From the NCBI GenBank assembly GCA_902792795.1, contig CADBBB010000005.1:123578-187577 (forward strand): 64,000 nucleotides of DNA, given 5' to 3'. The notes below the pieces were generated by a model. It saw nothing but the letters and a program-made list of their open reading frames with translations, was not told the origin of the DNA and searched no databases. Position 1 is the stretch's first letter, and the number at the start of each line of letters is the position of its first letter. Source of the stretch: an uncultured Spirochaetaceae bacterium. GTDB lineage: Bacteria > Spirochaetota > Spirochaetia > Treponematales > Treponemataceae. Both the position numbers and the translations under genes were made by a program. Of the stretch, positions 42,475 through 50,636 are shown piece by piece.

Positions 42475-42533
42475 CGAGTTTTAACTTTGCCGCAGCGGCG
42501 GCAATTTTCGCAAGCGAAAACCGTTAAAACTCG
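42475..42533 (+). promoter_or_regulatory. Nested hairpins in the pyrB-pyrI gap
   Basis: CGAGTTTTAAC (42475-42485) pairs with GTTAAAACTCG (42523-42533). The loop holds GCCGC-AGC-GGCGGC and TTTTCGC-AA-GCGAAAA. The pyrI ribosome site (TTTTTAGGAGTAGAAT) follows 10-15 bases later. This may set the PyrB:PyrI ratio. Confidence 0.55.
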
Positions 42534-42557
42534 CAGCATAATTTTTAGGAGTAGAAT

Positions 42558-43007
42558 ATGCTTAACGTAGAAACGATAAAAAACGGTTTGGTAATCGACC
42601 ACATTTGCGCGGGCTTTGGCCCAAAGATTTTTAACTGGCTGGGACTTGCCAACGCGCGCTTTACCGCGGCGCTTGTGATGAACGTTCAGTCTAAAAAGGG
42701 CGGAAAAAAGGACATCATAAAAGTTGACAACATCATCAACATCGATTATTCGGTCTTGGGCTTTATCGACCCAAACATCACAGTGAACGTGATCAAGGAC
42801 GAAAAGATTGTCGAAAAAATCAAGATGGAGCTTCCGCAAAAAGTGACCGGCGTAATCCACTGCAAAAATCCCCGCTGCATCACCGCGAGCGAAAAATACG
42901 TTCCGCAAAGCTTTCACTTGGTTGACCGCAGCCGCGCGCTTTACCGCTGCGAATACTGCGACACCCTTTACAAGGCCGGCCCCCAAGGCGAGGCGGTGGA
43001 GCTGTAG
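42558..43007 (+). CDS. pyrI: Aspartate carbamoyltransferase regulatory subunit
   Basis: 149 residues. It binds CTP/ATP and gives allosteric control of PyrB. The N-terminal nucleotide domain begins LNVETIKNGLVIDHICAGFG (the NG-x-VIDHI signature). The C-terminal zinc domain has the four cysteines in CKNPRCITASE and RCEYCDTLY. The sequence has an insertion-like KSKKGGKKD in the middle. It implies an E. coli-type allosteric holoenzyme. A terminator lies directly after it. Confidence 0.96.
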   Translation: MLNVETIKNGLVIDHICAGFGPKIFNWLGLANARFTAALVMNVQSKKGGKKDIIKVDNIINIDYSVLGFIDPNITVNVIKDEKIVEKIKMELPQKVTGVIHCKNPRCITASEKYVPQSFHLVDRSRALYRCEYCDTLYKAGPQGEAVEL

Positions 43008-43016
43008 TCAGCTCGT

Positions 43017-43049
43017 AAAAAGCGAGGGCATGACGCTCTCGCTTTTTTT
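43017..43049 (+). terminator. Rho-independent terminator after pyrI
   Basis: AAAAAGCGAG (43017-43026) pairs with CTCGCTTTTT (43038-43047) around an 11-base loop and continues with T. It ends just before the -35 box of the cyclase gene. Confidence 0.82.
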
Positions 43050-43050
43050 G

Positions 43051-43079
43051 TGGACAAAATTCACTTTATAAAATATAAT
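43051..43079 (+). promoter_or_regulatory. Promoter of the adenylate cyclase gene, leaderless geometry
   Basis: TGGACA at 43051-43056, exactly 17 bp, TATAAT at 43074-43079, then CTATAT and the ATG at 43086. No ribosome site is present. Confidence 0.65.
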
Positions 43080-43085
43080 CTATAT

Positions 43086-45206
43086 ATGAACGACACGATT
43101 AGAATCATAAGCATAGTGACGCTTTTTGGCCTTGCTTTTTTTTGCTTGCAGGTCGGAGTGTTTTTGTTGACCGGCCACAAACTTAAGGACAACAGCCGCC
43201 GCACTCTGATTTTGCTGCAATTCATCACTGGCCTTTTGCTTGCGTTTGACGCTTGCGCGTATGTATTTAGGGGGAATGTGGGCCAAATCGGATTCTACAT
43301 AGTTCGCGTAAGCAACTTTATGGTCTACGCGCTTAATTATGTCACTACTTTCATATATTGCTTTTATTCCGCCGAATTCATAAAATCAGACCTTTTGCCG
43401 TTTAAGACTCTCCTCTCGCCTCGCTCGGCGGTTAAACGCGGAGTTCCGATTCATCTTTTTGTCGTCTTTTACATTTGCCTTGTTGGAATCATTCTTACCG
43501 TCGTAAGCCAATTTGCAAATCTCTTTTATTATTTTGACGAAGAGGGCCTTTACCACAGAAGCTCTTTGTATTCGTTGAGCGTTGTCCTTGGCCTTTTGCC
43601 TGGCCTTATCACGCTGGCGATGGTTTTTCAATCCAAAAAACGATTGCCGCAAAATGTTTTTGTCTCTCTTGCCATTTATCCTTTATTCCCAATTCTCGGA
43701 ATATTCCTTGCCTTGGCGTTTTATGGAATTTCTTGGATAGACCTTGGCTACGGAATCGGAGCGCTGCATCTTTTTTATTCTTCAATAAAACTGATGGAAC
43801 TGGAATTTTACGCTGACAAAAAAGACGGCCCCCGCCTAAGTCCAAGCTACAAGCAAGCGGACGCGATTCCAGAAATGAGAAAGAGAATCGCCAGAAGCCA
43901 CTTGTGGCAAATTGTCTGCGCTCTTTCGGGCGGCCTCTTGCTTGTGCTCGTGATTCTTTCGATTACAGGAATCAACATTCCCAAAAGGACAGAAGTCATA
44001 CACACACCTTACGTTCAAAACGTAAAGTCAAAGCCTGTGTGCGTGACCTTTTTGCGCGACCCGGAAAAAGTTTGGTTCGTCGACGCGGATCCCACTATAT
44101 TTGGAGCGCAGTTTAACGGAGTTCTTTACAACAACATGAGGGCCACAGTCATCACCGACTGGAAATTCACAATAGAAATCCCTGGCCGCTGCTCCATAGA
44201 CCCGGGCCCGTGGAACGGAAATTTTTCACTTACAGAAACCGAGCTAAGGGTTAGAAAGCCGCAAATCAACGACAAGGAAAACATTCACGGCGTTGATTTT
44301 TACAGAGTCAATCCGTCAAAAAATCTTGGCTTTGGCTGCATAATGTACGCGCCAAAAGGCTTTTCGCCCTTGACTTCAAAAATGGTTTTGACATACGAAG
44401 GCGTCCTCAAGCCCCTGTCGTACATCGTCTTTGACGTTATTTTTGTTTTGCTTGCGATTCTTTTTATCGTTTCTCTTACAGTTTCCTTTACGGAAGGAAA
44501 GCTTATCCGCGTTGAGGAAGAGAACAGAAAGCTGGAAGACACTGTTAAAGAGCGCACAAAGGAATTGCAGGAAGAAAAAAACCGTTCCGAAGAATTGCTT
44601 TTGAACATTCTGCCTGAGGAAGTTGCCAAGCGCCTTGCCATAGACAAGAACGCGCGCATCGCCGACAAGGTTGAGAACGCCTCCGTGCTTTTTGCCGACA
44701 TCGTTGGCTTTACAAAAATCACAAGCTCCCTTGACGCCGACACGGTTGTAGGCGCGCTCAACTCGCTTTACTCGCGCATCGACGAACGCGCCAAACGCGA
44801 GGGCATTGAAAAAATCAAGACAATCGGCGACTCCTACATGGCCGCCGCCGGCCTCTTTGGAAACGAGCCCGCGCAAAAGAACGCGCTAGCCATCATAAAC
44901 TTTGCCAGCGGAATGTTGCAGGACATCGAAGACTTTAACGCCTCAAGCAACGTGAAGCTCTTTATGAGAATCGGCATAAACAGCGGAAGCCTCATCGCCG
45001 GCGTAATCGGAAAAACAAAATTCGTTTACGACGTTTGGGGCGACACGGTGAACGTAGCCAGCCGCATGGAAAGTTCCGGACAAACCTCCAAAATCCACGT
45101 CTCAGAACCGACAATGACTCTCACAAAAGACGCCATCGATTATTCCGACCCTGTGGAAATGGAAATCAAGGGCAAGGGCGTCATGAAGACGTATTTTTTG
45201 GCGTAA
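43086..45206 (+). CDS. Membrane-bound class III adenylate cyclase
   Basis: 706 residues. About seven hydrophobic helices fill residues 5-260 (IISIVTLFGLAFFCLQVGVF through LGYGIGALHLFYSSIKLMEL), then a further helix (SGGLLLVLVILSITGI), a ~150-residue extracytoplasmic domain (about 315-460), a last helix (FDVIFVLLAILFIVSLTVSF), a coiled coil (EENRKLEDTVKERTKELQEE) and the cyclase domain. Catalytic residues are present: metal Asp in VLFADIVGFTKI, Lys and second Asp in IKTIGDSYMAA, and DVWGDTVNVASRMES with the Asp, Asn and Arg of adenylate cyclases. It makes cAMP in response to an outside or membrane signal. It interrupts the pyr genes but has its own promoter. Confidence 0.92.
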   Translation: MNDTIRIISIVTLFGLAFFCLQVGVFLLTGHKLKDNSRRTLILLQFITGLLLAFDACAYVFRGNVGQIGFYIVRVSNFMVYALNYVTTFIYCFYSAEFIKSDLLPFKTLLSPRSAVKRGVPIHLFVVFYICLVGIILTVVSQFANLFYYFDEEGLYHRSSLYSLSVVLGLLPGLITLAMVFQSKKRLPQNVFVSLAIYPLFPILGIFLALAFYGISWIDLGYGIGALHLFYSSIKLMELEFYADKKDGPRLSPSYKQADAIPEMRKRIARSHLWQIVCALSGGLLLVLVILSITGINIPKRTEVIHTPYVQNVKSKPVCVTFLRDPEKVWFVDADPTIFGAQFNGVLYNNMRATVITDWKFTIEIPGRCSIDPGPWNGNFSLTETELRVRKPQINDKENIHGVDFYRVNPSKNLGFGCIMYAPKGFSPLTSKMVLTYEGVLKPLSYIVFDVIFVLLAILFIVSLTVSFTEGKLIRVEEENRKLEDTVKERTKELQEEKNRSEELLLNILPEEVAKRLAIDKNARIADKVENASVLFADIVGFTKITSSLDADTVVGALNSLYSRIDERAKREGIEKIKTIGDSYMAAAGLFGNEPAQKNALAIINFASGMLQDIEDFNASSNVKLFMRIGINSGSLIAGVIGKTKFVYDVWGDTVNVASRMESSGQTSKIHVSEPTMTLTKDAIDYSDPVEMEIKGKGVMKTYFLA

Positions 45207-45227
45207 GCAAATTTGGGGAGCGGCATA

Positions 45228-46709
45228 ATGACCATAATTTACAACGCGCGGATTGTTGACGAGAACACCGACAAAAAAGGCGCGGTCATCATTGACGGAA
45301 AAAAAATCAAGCACGTGTTTTACGGAACATTTAAGAGCGCGGAAAGCGTTTTGCAAGCGGCGAATGTTGGCAAGACAAAAAACGCCGCTCAAACTGAAAT
45401 TTCTGGCAAGACCAAAAACGCCGCCGGCGCCGGCTGCAATTCCAGTCTTGCCAAAAGTTCCGGCATGACCGAAATCGACGCGCGCGGCCTTGTCTTGGCG
45501 CCGGCCTTTATCGACATGCACGCGCACTTTAGGTATCCTGGACAGACTCAAAAAGAGGACTTGGATTCCGCGCTAAACGCTGCCGCTGCTGGCGGCTTTG
45601 GAACGCTGGTCCTTATGCCCAACACAAATCCGGTTGTCTCAAGCAAAGAAGAGGCGCTAAAAGTTGACGCGGAAGCGGCGGAACGAAACATGTCGCGCGT
45701 CTTTCAAAGCGTAAGCCTTACAAAAAGATTTGACGGCGCGACAACCGTTCACCTTGAAAGCTTGGACAGAAAGACGACGCCCGTGATAAGCGAAGACGGC
45801 CGCGAAGTTGCGAGCGCCGCCGTGATGCTGGAAGCGATGAAAATCGCCGCCAAGAAAAAAATCATCGTAAGCTGCCATTGCGAAGACCCGACCCTTGCCG
45901 CGCTTGCAAAAACTTACAGGACGCGCGCGCTTGAGCTTATGGCAAAATACAAGATTCCCGCCTGGGGAGCGATAGACAAAAAAGTCTTGGCCGCCATTCC
46001 AGCGTCCGCGCTTGGCCAAATCGTTCAAAACATAAAAGAGGCCAACTCGCTTTTGGAGCTTGCAGAGGACGCGGCCACCGAGCGAAACATATTGCTTGCG
46101 CAAAAGGCCGGCTGCCACATTCACCTTTGCCACGTCTCGACAAAGAAAAGCGTTGAGGCCGCCCGCCGCGCCAAGGCGGAAGAAAAAAATTACAAGAACG
46201 GATTTAAAATCACTTTTGAAATCACGCCGCACCACTTGGCGCTTGAAGGAACGGCTGTTCCAAAAATCTTCGCCTTTGTAAACCCGCCGCTTAGAACCGC
46301 CAACGACCGCGCCGCGCTTTTGGCCGCGCTCAAGGACGGAACGGCCGACTGCATCGCGACGGACCACGCTCCGCACACGATGGCGGACAAGGCAGCCGGC
46401 GCTCCAGGCTTTACCGGGCTTGAAACAGCCTACGCCGTTTGCAACAGCGTTTTATGCAAGGGCGGCTTAATGAGCGCGCAAAAACTGATGGCGCTGATGT
46501 CGGCAAGGCCCGCGCGGATTTTGGGCTTGAAAAAAGGCTTGGTCGCGGCCGGCTACGACGCCGACTTGGTCTTGTTGGATCCCGAAAAAAAATGGCGCGT
46601 AGATTCTTCGCAGTTTTACAGCAAGGGAAAAGCCACGCCGCTTGACGGAAAAACTTTGACTGGCCGCGTCGCCGCGACGTTTGTTGCCGGACGTAAAATT
46701 TTTGGCTGA
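45228..46709 (+). CDS. pyrC: Dihydroorotase
   Basis: 493 residues from the ATG at 45228 after GGGGAGCGGCATA. This amidohydrolase cyclises carbamoyl aspartate to dihydroorotate, the step after PyrB. Metal ligands are seen in FIDMHAHFRYPG, CHCEDPT, HLCHVST and ATDHAPHT; EITPHHLALE and NPPLR are family-typical. A stretch of about 30 extra residues lies before the first metal motif (GKTKNAA twice, separated by QTEIS), encoded by repeated DNA that also ends in an inverted copy; this looks like a repeat inserted in frame in the N-terminal beta-domain loop. Gene order pyrB-pyrI-cyclase-pyrC suggests shared function with an intruding cyclase. Confidence 0.94.
   Translation: MTIIYNARIVDENTDKKGAVIIDGKKIKHVFYGTFKSAESVLQAANVGKTKNAAQTEISGKTKNAAGAGCNSSLAKSSGMTEIDARGLVLAPAFIDMHAHFRYPGQTQKEDLDSALNAAAAGGFGTLVLMPNTNPVVSSKEEALKVDAEAAERNMSRVFQSVSLTKRFDGATTVHLESLDRKTTPVISEDGREVASAAVMLEAMKIAAKKKIIVSCHCEDPTLAALAKTYRTRALELMAKYKIPAWGAIDKKVLAAIPASALGQIVQNIKEANSLLELAEDAATERNILLAQKAGCHIHLCHVSTKKSVEAARRAKAEEKNYKNGFKITFEITPHHLALEGTAVPKIFAFVNPPLRTANDRAALLAALKDGTADCIATDHAPHTMADKAAGAPGFTGLETAYAVCNSVLCKGGLMSAQKLMALMSARPARILGLKKGLVAAGYDADLVLLDPEKKWRVDSSQFYSKGKATPLDGKTLTGRVAATFVAGRKIFG
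45369..45453 (+). repeat. In-frame repeat insert in pyrC
   Basis: GGCAAGACAAAAAACGCCGC at 45369-45388 and GGCAAGACCAAAAACGCCGC at 45405-45424 each encode GKTKNAA; GTCTTGCC at 45445-45452 is an inverted copy of the start, so TTGGCAAGAC pairs with GTCTTGCCAA across the insert. The element encodes about 30 residues that I do not expect in dihydroorotase. Confidence 0.6.
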
Positions 46710-46798
46710 CAATAAACGCGCGGGCGGCGCGGATTTTTGGCTTTTAACCGATAGCGAACGCAAGCCTTGAAAGAGCGCAAGGAGAACGGTCGCAAGCC

Positions 46799-46827
46799 TT
46801 GAAAGCGCGGCGCCTTTGCGCTAATGT
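46799..46827 (+). promoter_or_regulatory. Possible promoter of the CmpB-type gene
   Basis: TTGAAA at 46799-46804, 17 bp, TAATGT at 46822-46827 preceded by GCGC, then six bases to the ATG at 46834. The -10 box is poor but spacing and context match the other leaderless promoters. Confidence 0.4.
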
Positions 46828-46833
46828 TCAACT

Positions 46834-47610
46834 ATGGACAACTCGTTGACTTCTTACAAAATATTTGTCATTGCCGCGTTTTTGTTTTTTACCGGCTCAG
46901 TGTTGGGTTGGTTCATCGAGCTTTTTTACAGAAAATTTTTTGAGCGCGTCCAGAACCCGCAAAGGCGCTGGGTGAACCCCGGCTTTTTGACAGGGCCATG
47001 GCTTCCTGTTTACGGCTTTGGAGCGCTTTCGCTTTTTGCGATGAGCTTTGTAGAAACTTTCATCAGCGGCTTGGACAAGGGCGGCGCCGCGCACTATGTT
47101 CTTATGATTGTCTTTATGGCGCTTATAATGACTGGCATCGAGTTTTGCGCTGGAATCATTTTTATAAAGGGAATGAAAATCCGCCTTTGGGATTATTCGG
47201 AAGAGTGGGGCAACTTGTGGGGAATCATTTGTCCCAAGTACGCGCTCTTTTGGGCGGCGCTTTCCGCGGCCTATTACTTTTTGCTTTTTCCGCCGTTTTT
47301 GGATTTGGTCTTATGGTTCATCGAGCATCCCTGGTTTTCGTTTGTCGTCGGAACTTTGTTTGGAATTTTTGTCGTGGACTGCGCCTTTTCTTTGCGGCTT
47401 GGAACGGCATTGCGCAAAAAGGCCATGCAAATCGACAAGGCCTCTGCCATCAACATTCAAAAAATGCAAACCGTCCTTCGCCAAGACCGCCTGGTCAAAT
47501 TCTTTAGCGCGCATTCCGAGCGCTTCCTGACGGAAAAGCTCCAAAGCTTTGAGGACTTTATAAGCCGCTCCCCCGCAAAGATGAGCGCTAGTCGCGAAGA
47601 CAAGCGATAG
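46834..47610 (+). CDS. CmpB-type putative ABC transporter membrane protein (PF06541-like)
   Basis: 258 residues with about six transmembrane helices (IFVIAAFLFFTGSVLGWFIE, YGFGALSLFAMSFVETFI, VLMIVFMALIMTGIEFCAGI, FSFVVGTLFGIFVVDCAFSL). The conserved start GSVLGWFIELFYRKFF and WVNPGFLTGPWLPVYGFGA are the signature of the family once named putative ABC-transporter type IV, whose function is not established. The C-terminal ~60 residues are charged and cytoplasmic. No ATPase gene lies next to it. It stands at the border of the A+T-rich island. Confidence 0.85.
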   Translation: MDNSLTSYKIFVIAAFLFFTGSVLGWFIELFYRKFFERVQNPQRRWVNPGFLTGPWLPVYGFGALSLFAMSFVETFISGLDKGGAAHYVLMIVFMALIMTGIEFCAGIIFIKGMKIRLWDYSEEWGNLWGIICPKYALFWAALSAAYYFLLFPPFLDLVLWFIEHPWFSFVVGTLFGIFVVDCAFSLRLGTALRKKAMQIDKASAINIQKMQTVLRQDRLVKFFSAHSERFLTEKLQSFEDFISRSPAKMSASREDKR

Positions 47611-47667
47611 GGAGGAGCGGATTGTGAGCGTGGCTCCAATGCCAGATTCTGGCGAGTGGAGAACTAG

Positions 47668-47883
47668 CTAAATAAGTGAATAATATCTTAGCGCTTCTCT
47701 AATATCCTCAATCTTACCAATAGGGCATGGATTAAATCTTTCTTTTAAAGATTGTCTATTCCATGCCGGTTTTACTGTCATTCCACTTTTTGATTTTACA
47801 TCAGCAATCCAACAACTTTTTGGCTCGTAATCAAAATGAACTTTTACATAGTTTTGAATATCAATTATTCTTCCTTTTTTCAT
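47668..47883 (-). CDS. Small hypothetical protein, island gene
   Basis: 71 residues from the ATG at 47883 with GGGAGCATTCC before it. Sequence features: FDYEPKSCWIADVKSKSGM and a C-terminal helix GKIEDIREALRYYSLI. No known family recognised. A+T-rich like the other island genes and 10 bases after the previous gene in a five-gene minus-strand operon, of which it is the last. Confidence 0.6.
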   Translation of the reverse strand: MKKGRIIDIQNYVKVHFDYEPKSCWIADVKSKSGMTVKPAWNRQSLKERFNPCPIGKIEDIREALRYYSLI

Positions 47884-47893
47884 GGAATGCTCC

Positions 47894-48889
47894 CTAAATA
47901 TTATTATCATTCTTTGATGAATCAGATAATGGTGACTTCGGATTCATGGCATTAAAATACGGGTTGTTCATATTTTTTATTACATCAGATATAAGTTGCT
48001 GATTCTGAAATGATAAATTTTTAGACATAATAAAAAAACGTGATATAGCCAATTCAATTACGCCATATGAAAACAAAGAAGCGAAACTCATTATTAGGTT
48101 TTCTAAGGAAATTGTTCTGTTTGTGTCAAAGATTATTTTACAAATATCTTCGTCAGTTTTATTTTTGGATTCGGCAAACCATTCATTTTCATTGTCTTTT
48201 TTCGACAATTCAATGTTGCTGCTCTGTAAAAGAATATTTGTAAAATTTTCTACAACATCATCTTCTGTAATTCCTGAAAAATATTTATTTGCCAGAGGAA
48301 TATGTTCGCATATTGTAGGAACATACTCCAACAACCGTTTCTTTGTTCTTTTCATCATAGCAGATTCTGAATAAATTTCAGATAAATCTGTTATTCCGCC
48401 ACTTATAATTGTATGGACAATTGAAATTTTGTTGCCAGCTAAAAAACATAATTCCACATTAAAACATTTATTTTCCTGCAATAATTTTATTACTCTTGCC
48501 AAATCCGGAAAATTTTTTGATTCTGTTAGTGAATATTCTATGAAATCTTTGTTGCCATACATAGATGTGTATACAGGAAGAAAAAATTGTTCTTTAGTAA
48601 TTGTATTATCAGAAATTGTCATTACAACTTGAGATAATGCATTCATTAAAGTGGGATTTTTGTTTTCAATAGAAATTGAAAAATAAAGACCATTTTCATC
48701 TAAGCTTCCATTCCAACCTAGGATATATTTTACAAAAAAAGTCGTAGCCAATGATTGTTCGCTTATTATTGGCTGACCTTGAAAGTATATATGAGTTCCG
48801 CTATTTTCATCAAAGTCATATTTCTCCCATGTTTCTGTGAGTATGTCTCTGTTGTTCCAGCACCAAGCATTATATTCCATTTCTGTCAT
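47894..48889 (-). CDS. Hypothetical protein, 331 residues, island gene
   Basis: Starts at the ATG at 48889 after GGAGATTTGAAA. Soluble and acidic, with mixed strand and helix and no signal peptide; a weak hydrophobic stretch (LIMSFASLFSYGVIELAISR) lies near residue 270. N-terminal MTEMEYNAWCWNNRDILTET and the C-terminal Asn/Ser-rich tail are not familiar. A+T content is much higher than in flanking chromosomal genes. Fourth gene of the minus-strand operon led by the DUF6884-like gene; in that setting it could be a sensor or effector, but nothing in the sequence proves it. Confidence 0.7.
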   Translation of the reverse strand: MTEMEYNAWCWNNRDILTETWEKYDFDENSGTHIYFQGQPIISEQSLATTFFVKYILGWNGSLDENGLYFSISIENKNPTLMNALSQVVMTISDNTITKEQFFLPVYTSMYGNKDFIEYSLTESKNFPDLARVIKLLQENKCFNVELCFLAGNKISIVHTIISGGITDLSEIYSESAMMKRTKKRLLEYVPTICEHIPLANKYFSGITEDDVVENFTNILLQSSNIELSKKDNENEWFAESKNKTDEDICKIIFDTNRTISLENLIMSFASLFSYGVIELAISRFFIMSKNLSFQNQQLISDVIKNMNNPYFNAMNPKSPLSDSSKNDNNI

Positions 48890-48928
48890 TTTCAAATCTC
48901 CTTTTCGTTTGCTAATCAAAATAATCCC

Positions 48929-49249
48929 TTACCACTTACACAAAAATCTTAGCAGGCTGGGTGGATCGCAACTATCCCATTGCTTTTTTAATTGGTCAGG
49001 CATGCTTTTTAGCAAGATGTCAGTTTGAAGCATCGCTTCGTCCAACATCTCTTGATAAAACCTTTTTCGCTCTAGGTTTGCAAACCACTGATCTGTCGCC
49101 ATGCCGCTCAAAATCATAGTCTGTTTTTCCTCTTCGCTGTAGATGACTGTTGGAGTGTTGTCAAAGCAATTTGCGACAATGAGATAAACAAGGCCCAGCA
49201 ATACGGGCGTCCCAAAGATAAATAAAAACAAGAGTTCAAGATCGCTCAT
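48929..49249 (-). CDS. Small single-pass membrane protein, island gene
   Basis: 106 residues. One N-terminal transmembrane helix (LELLFLFIFGTPVLLGLVYL) and a cytoplasmic or periplasmic helical tail (TDQWFANLERKRFYQEMLDE). GGGGAAATAATATC precedes the ATG. No family recognised. It is third in the operon, 14 bases after the GIY-YIG gene and 39 before the 331-residue gene. Small membrane partners beside nuclease-like genes are common in defence loci, which is why it is of interest. Confidence 0.65.
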   Translation of the reverse strand: MSDLELLFLFIFGTPVLLGLVYLIVANCFDNTPTVIYSEEEKQTMILSGMATDQWFANLERKRFYQEMLDEAMLQTDILLKSMPDQLKKQWDSCDPPSLLRFLCKW

Positions 49250-49263
49250 GATATTATTTCCCC

Positions 49264-49818
49264 TTATTCTTTTGCGTTAAGCTTGGAATTTTTCCTAAGC
49301 ATTTTTAACTTGAACTTTATCGGTTCAGCCAGCGGATGATGATTGTCTTGAATGTTCAAAATTCTCAAGCGATCAAAAAGCAGGTTTCTTTCAACGGAAT
49401 ACAACTTAGCTTTTGCCTCGGCAAATTTAATTGGACTGTCTATGCAAAACCATTCGACATATAATTTGTCGATGAATGCGTCTGTGGCCTCTTTGTCGTA
49501 TTGTTTTTTTGCGACAATGCTTGAGATGGATTGGCGGAGCGTTGACAAGGTTCCGTTATTCACTCGTGACGCAGTGTGCTTGTCGTTGACATGCCAATTC
49601 AAACGGGCGCGAACAGACTCTTTTGCCGCGATTCCAACATAGACGCAATACAAATTGTCCTTTCGCTCTATCGCTTGTTGAACATCGACGGGTTTAACAT
49701 CAAGCGCGTTTAGAATGACATCAAGCTCTGCTTTTTCGCACCACCATTTGTAATAACCTGCCGCGGCAGGGATTTTTTGAAGTTCCGTTTTATTGCGTAA
49801 GTTTGAAGCTTTTAGCAT
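49264..49818 (-). CDS. GIY-YIG nuclease-like protein, island gene
   Basis: 184 residues. The GIY-YIG core is recognisable: AAGYYKWWCEKAELDVIL gives the first strand (GYY for GIY), LYCVYVGIAAKESVRARLNW the YVG (for YIG) with the catalytic Arg spaced as expected and a His after it, and HTASRVNNGTLSTLRQSISS the helix that follows. The downstream catalytic Glu may be the one in LYVEWFCIDSP. The ATG overlaps the end of the DUF6884-like gene by seven bases, so the two are translationally coupled. Likely a DNA endonuclease or a DNA-binding derivative. Fold assignment is by eye. Confidence 0.72.
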   Translation of the reverse strand: MLKASNLRNKTELQKIPAAAGYYKWWCEKAELDVILNALDVKPVDVQQAIERKDNLYCVYVGIAAKESVRARLNWHVNDKHTASRVNNGTLSTLRQSISSIVAKKQYDKEATDAFIDKLYVEWFCIDSPIKFAEAKAKLYSVERNLLFDRLRILNIQDNHHPLAEPIKFKLKMLRKNSKLNAKE

Positions 49819-50255
49819 TTTTTCACTCCGTAGACATATTCTGTTGGGGAATCAAGGTCAATCATGTTTGAGCTTTTATAGCCAAAGACAAAACAGTGCA
49901 AATGAGGTAGAAGCCCTTTGTAGTAATCTGAGCCTGCGAAAATGTAAAAAACATCATTCTCCAAGTCATACTTTTCTTTTAGTTTTTGAAGGACTTTTTG
50001 TGTCCATTCTTTTTTGTAGCTTGAAGTCTGATTTCCCAAATACAAATCGTAATAAAAAATTTCATCATCCCTATCCAGCAAGGCATATTGCGCGGAAAGA
50101 ATGTGCCAATCGTCGCACTTAAATTTTTTCAAGCCGATTGTTTTGGAAATCTTAAAAGTGTTGCCTTGATAGATATCCTGTGCTTTGAATTTTTGCGTCG
50201 GATTGTCCTTGCCCTGTTTGGTCGCGCTGCAACCAATTAAACCGATGGTTTTCAT
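49812..50255 (-). CDS. DUF6884-like protein, island gene
   Basis: 147 residues from the ATG at 50255 after TTGAGGTGAACAAA. Motifs IGLIGCSATKQG at the N-terminus, AQDIYQGNTFKISKTIGL, WHILSAQYALLDRDDEIFYY and VFYIFAGSDYYKGLLPHL match the GCSxTK/LYxGxxFK/ILSAxYGLL pattern of DUF6884 proteins, distant relatives of the YaaA group. Biochemistry is unknown. It leads the five-gene minus-strand operon and is coupled to the GIY-YIG gene, so the pair probably acts on the same nucleic acid. Confidence 0.72.
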   Translation of the reverse strand: MKTIGLIGCSATKQGKDNPTQKFKAQDIYQGNTFKISKTIGLKKFKCDDWHILSAQYALLDRDDEIFYYDLYLGNQTSSYKKEWTQKVLQKLKEKYDLENDVFYIFAGSDYYKGLLPHLHCFVFGYKSSNMIDLDSPTEYVYGVKKC

Positions 50256-50636
50256 TTTGTTCACCTCAAAACAAAAATTGAAAATTTGATAAATAGACAA
50301 TAAACTATTGCCTAAACCAAAAGAGAAAAATAACATTGTTTTGAGGTTCTTATTCAGAAATGATAAGAGAAGCCCAAAACACCCTGCAATGCGATTCTTC
50401 TTGCATTAAGCCGAATCGCGGCCATTGAAAATTTTAATGTTTGAGTTAAGGCATCTAGCCTTTTTTGTCCCCAAAACAAAACTTCCAATGGGGTGTATCT
50501 TACTAGGCAACTCCTAAAGATTTGATTTGCATTTTCCGCAAATGCGGTATATACTTAAAATATAATACCAAAAGATTAGTTTTGTCAAGTAAATAAATTT
50601 ATAATTCGGTATTTTTTTTTGGGGAGGAACAAGGAT
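50256..50636. other. A+T-rich divergent intergenic region of the island
   Basis: 381 bases between the two divergent island operons. No gene seen. It holds a small palindrome CCGCAAATGCGG at 50536-50547, a TATAAT at 50561-50566 and another at 50600-50605, each a possible -10 box for the plus-strand genes, but no convincing -35 partner. A regulatory site shared by both operons would be expected here. Confidence 0.5.
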
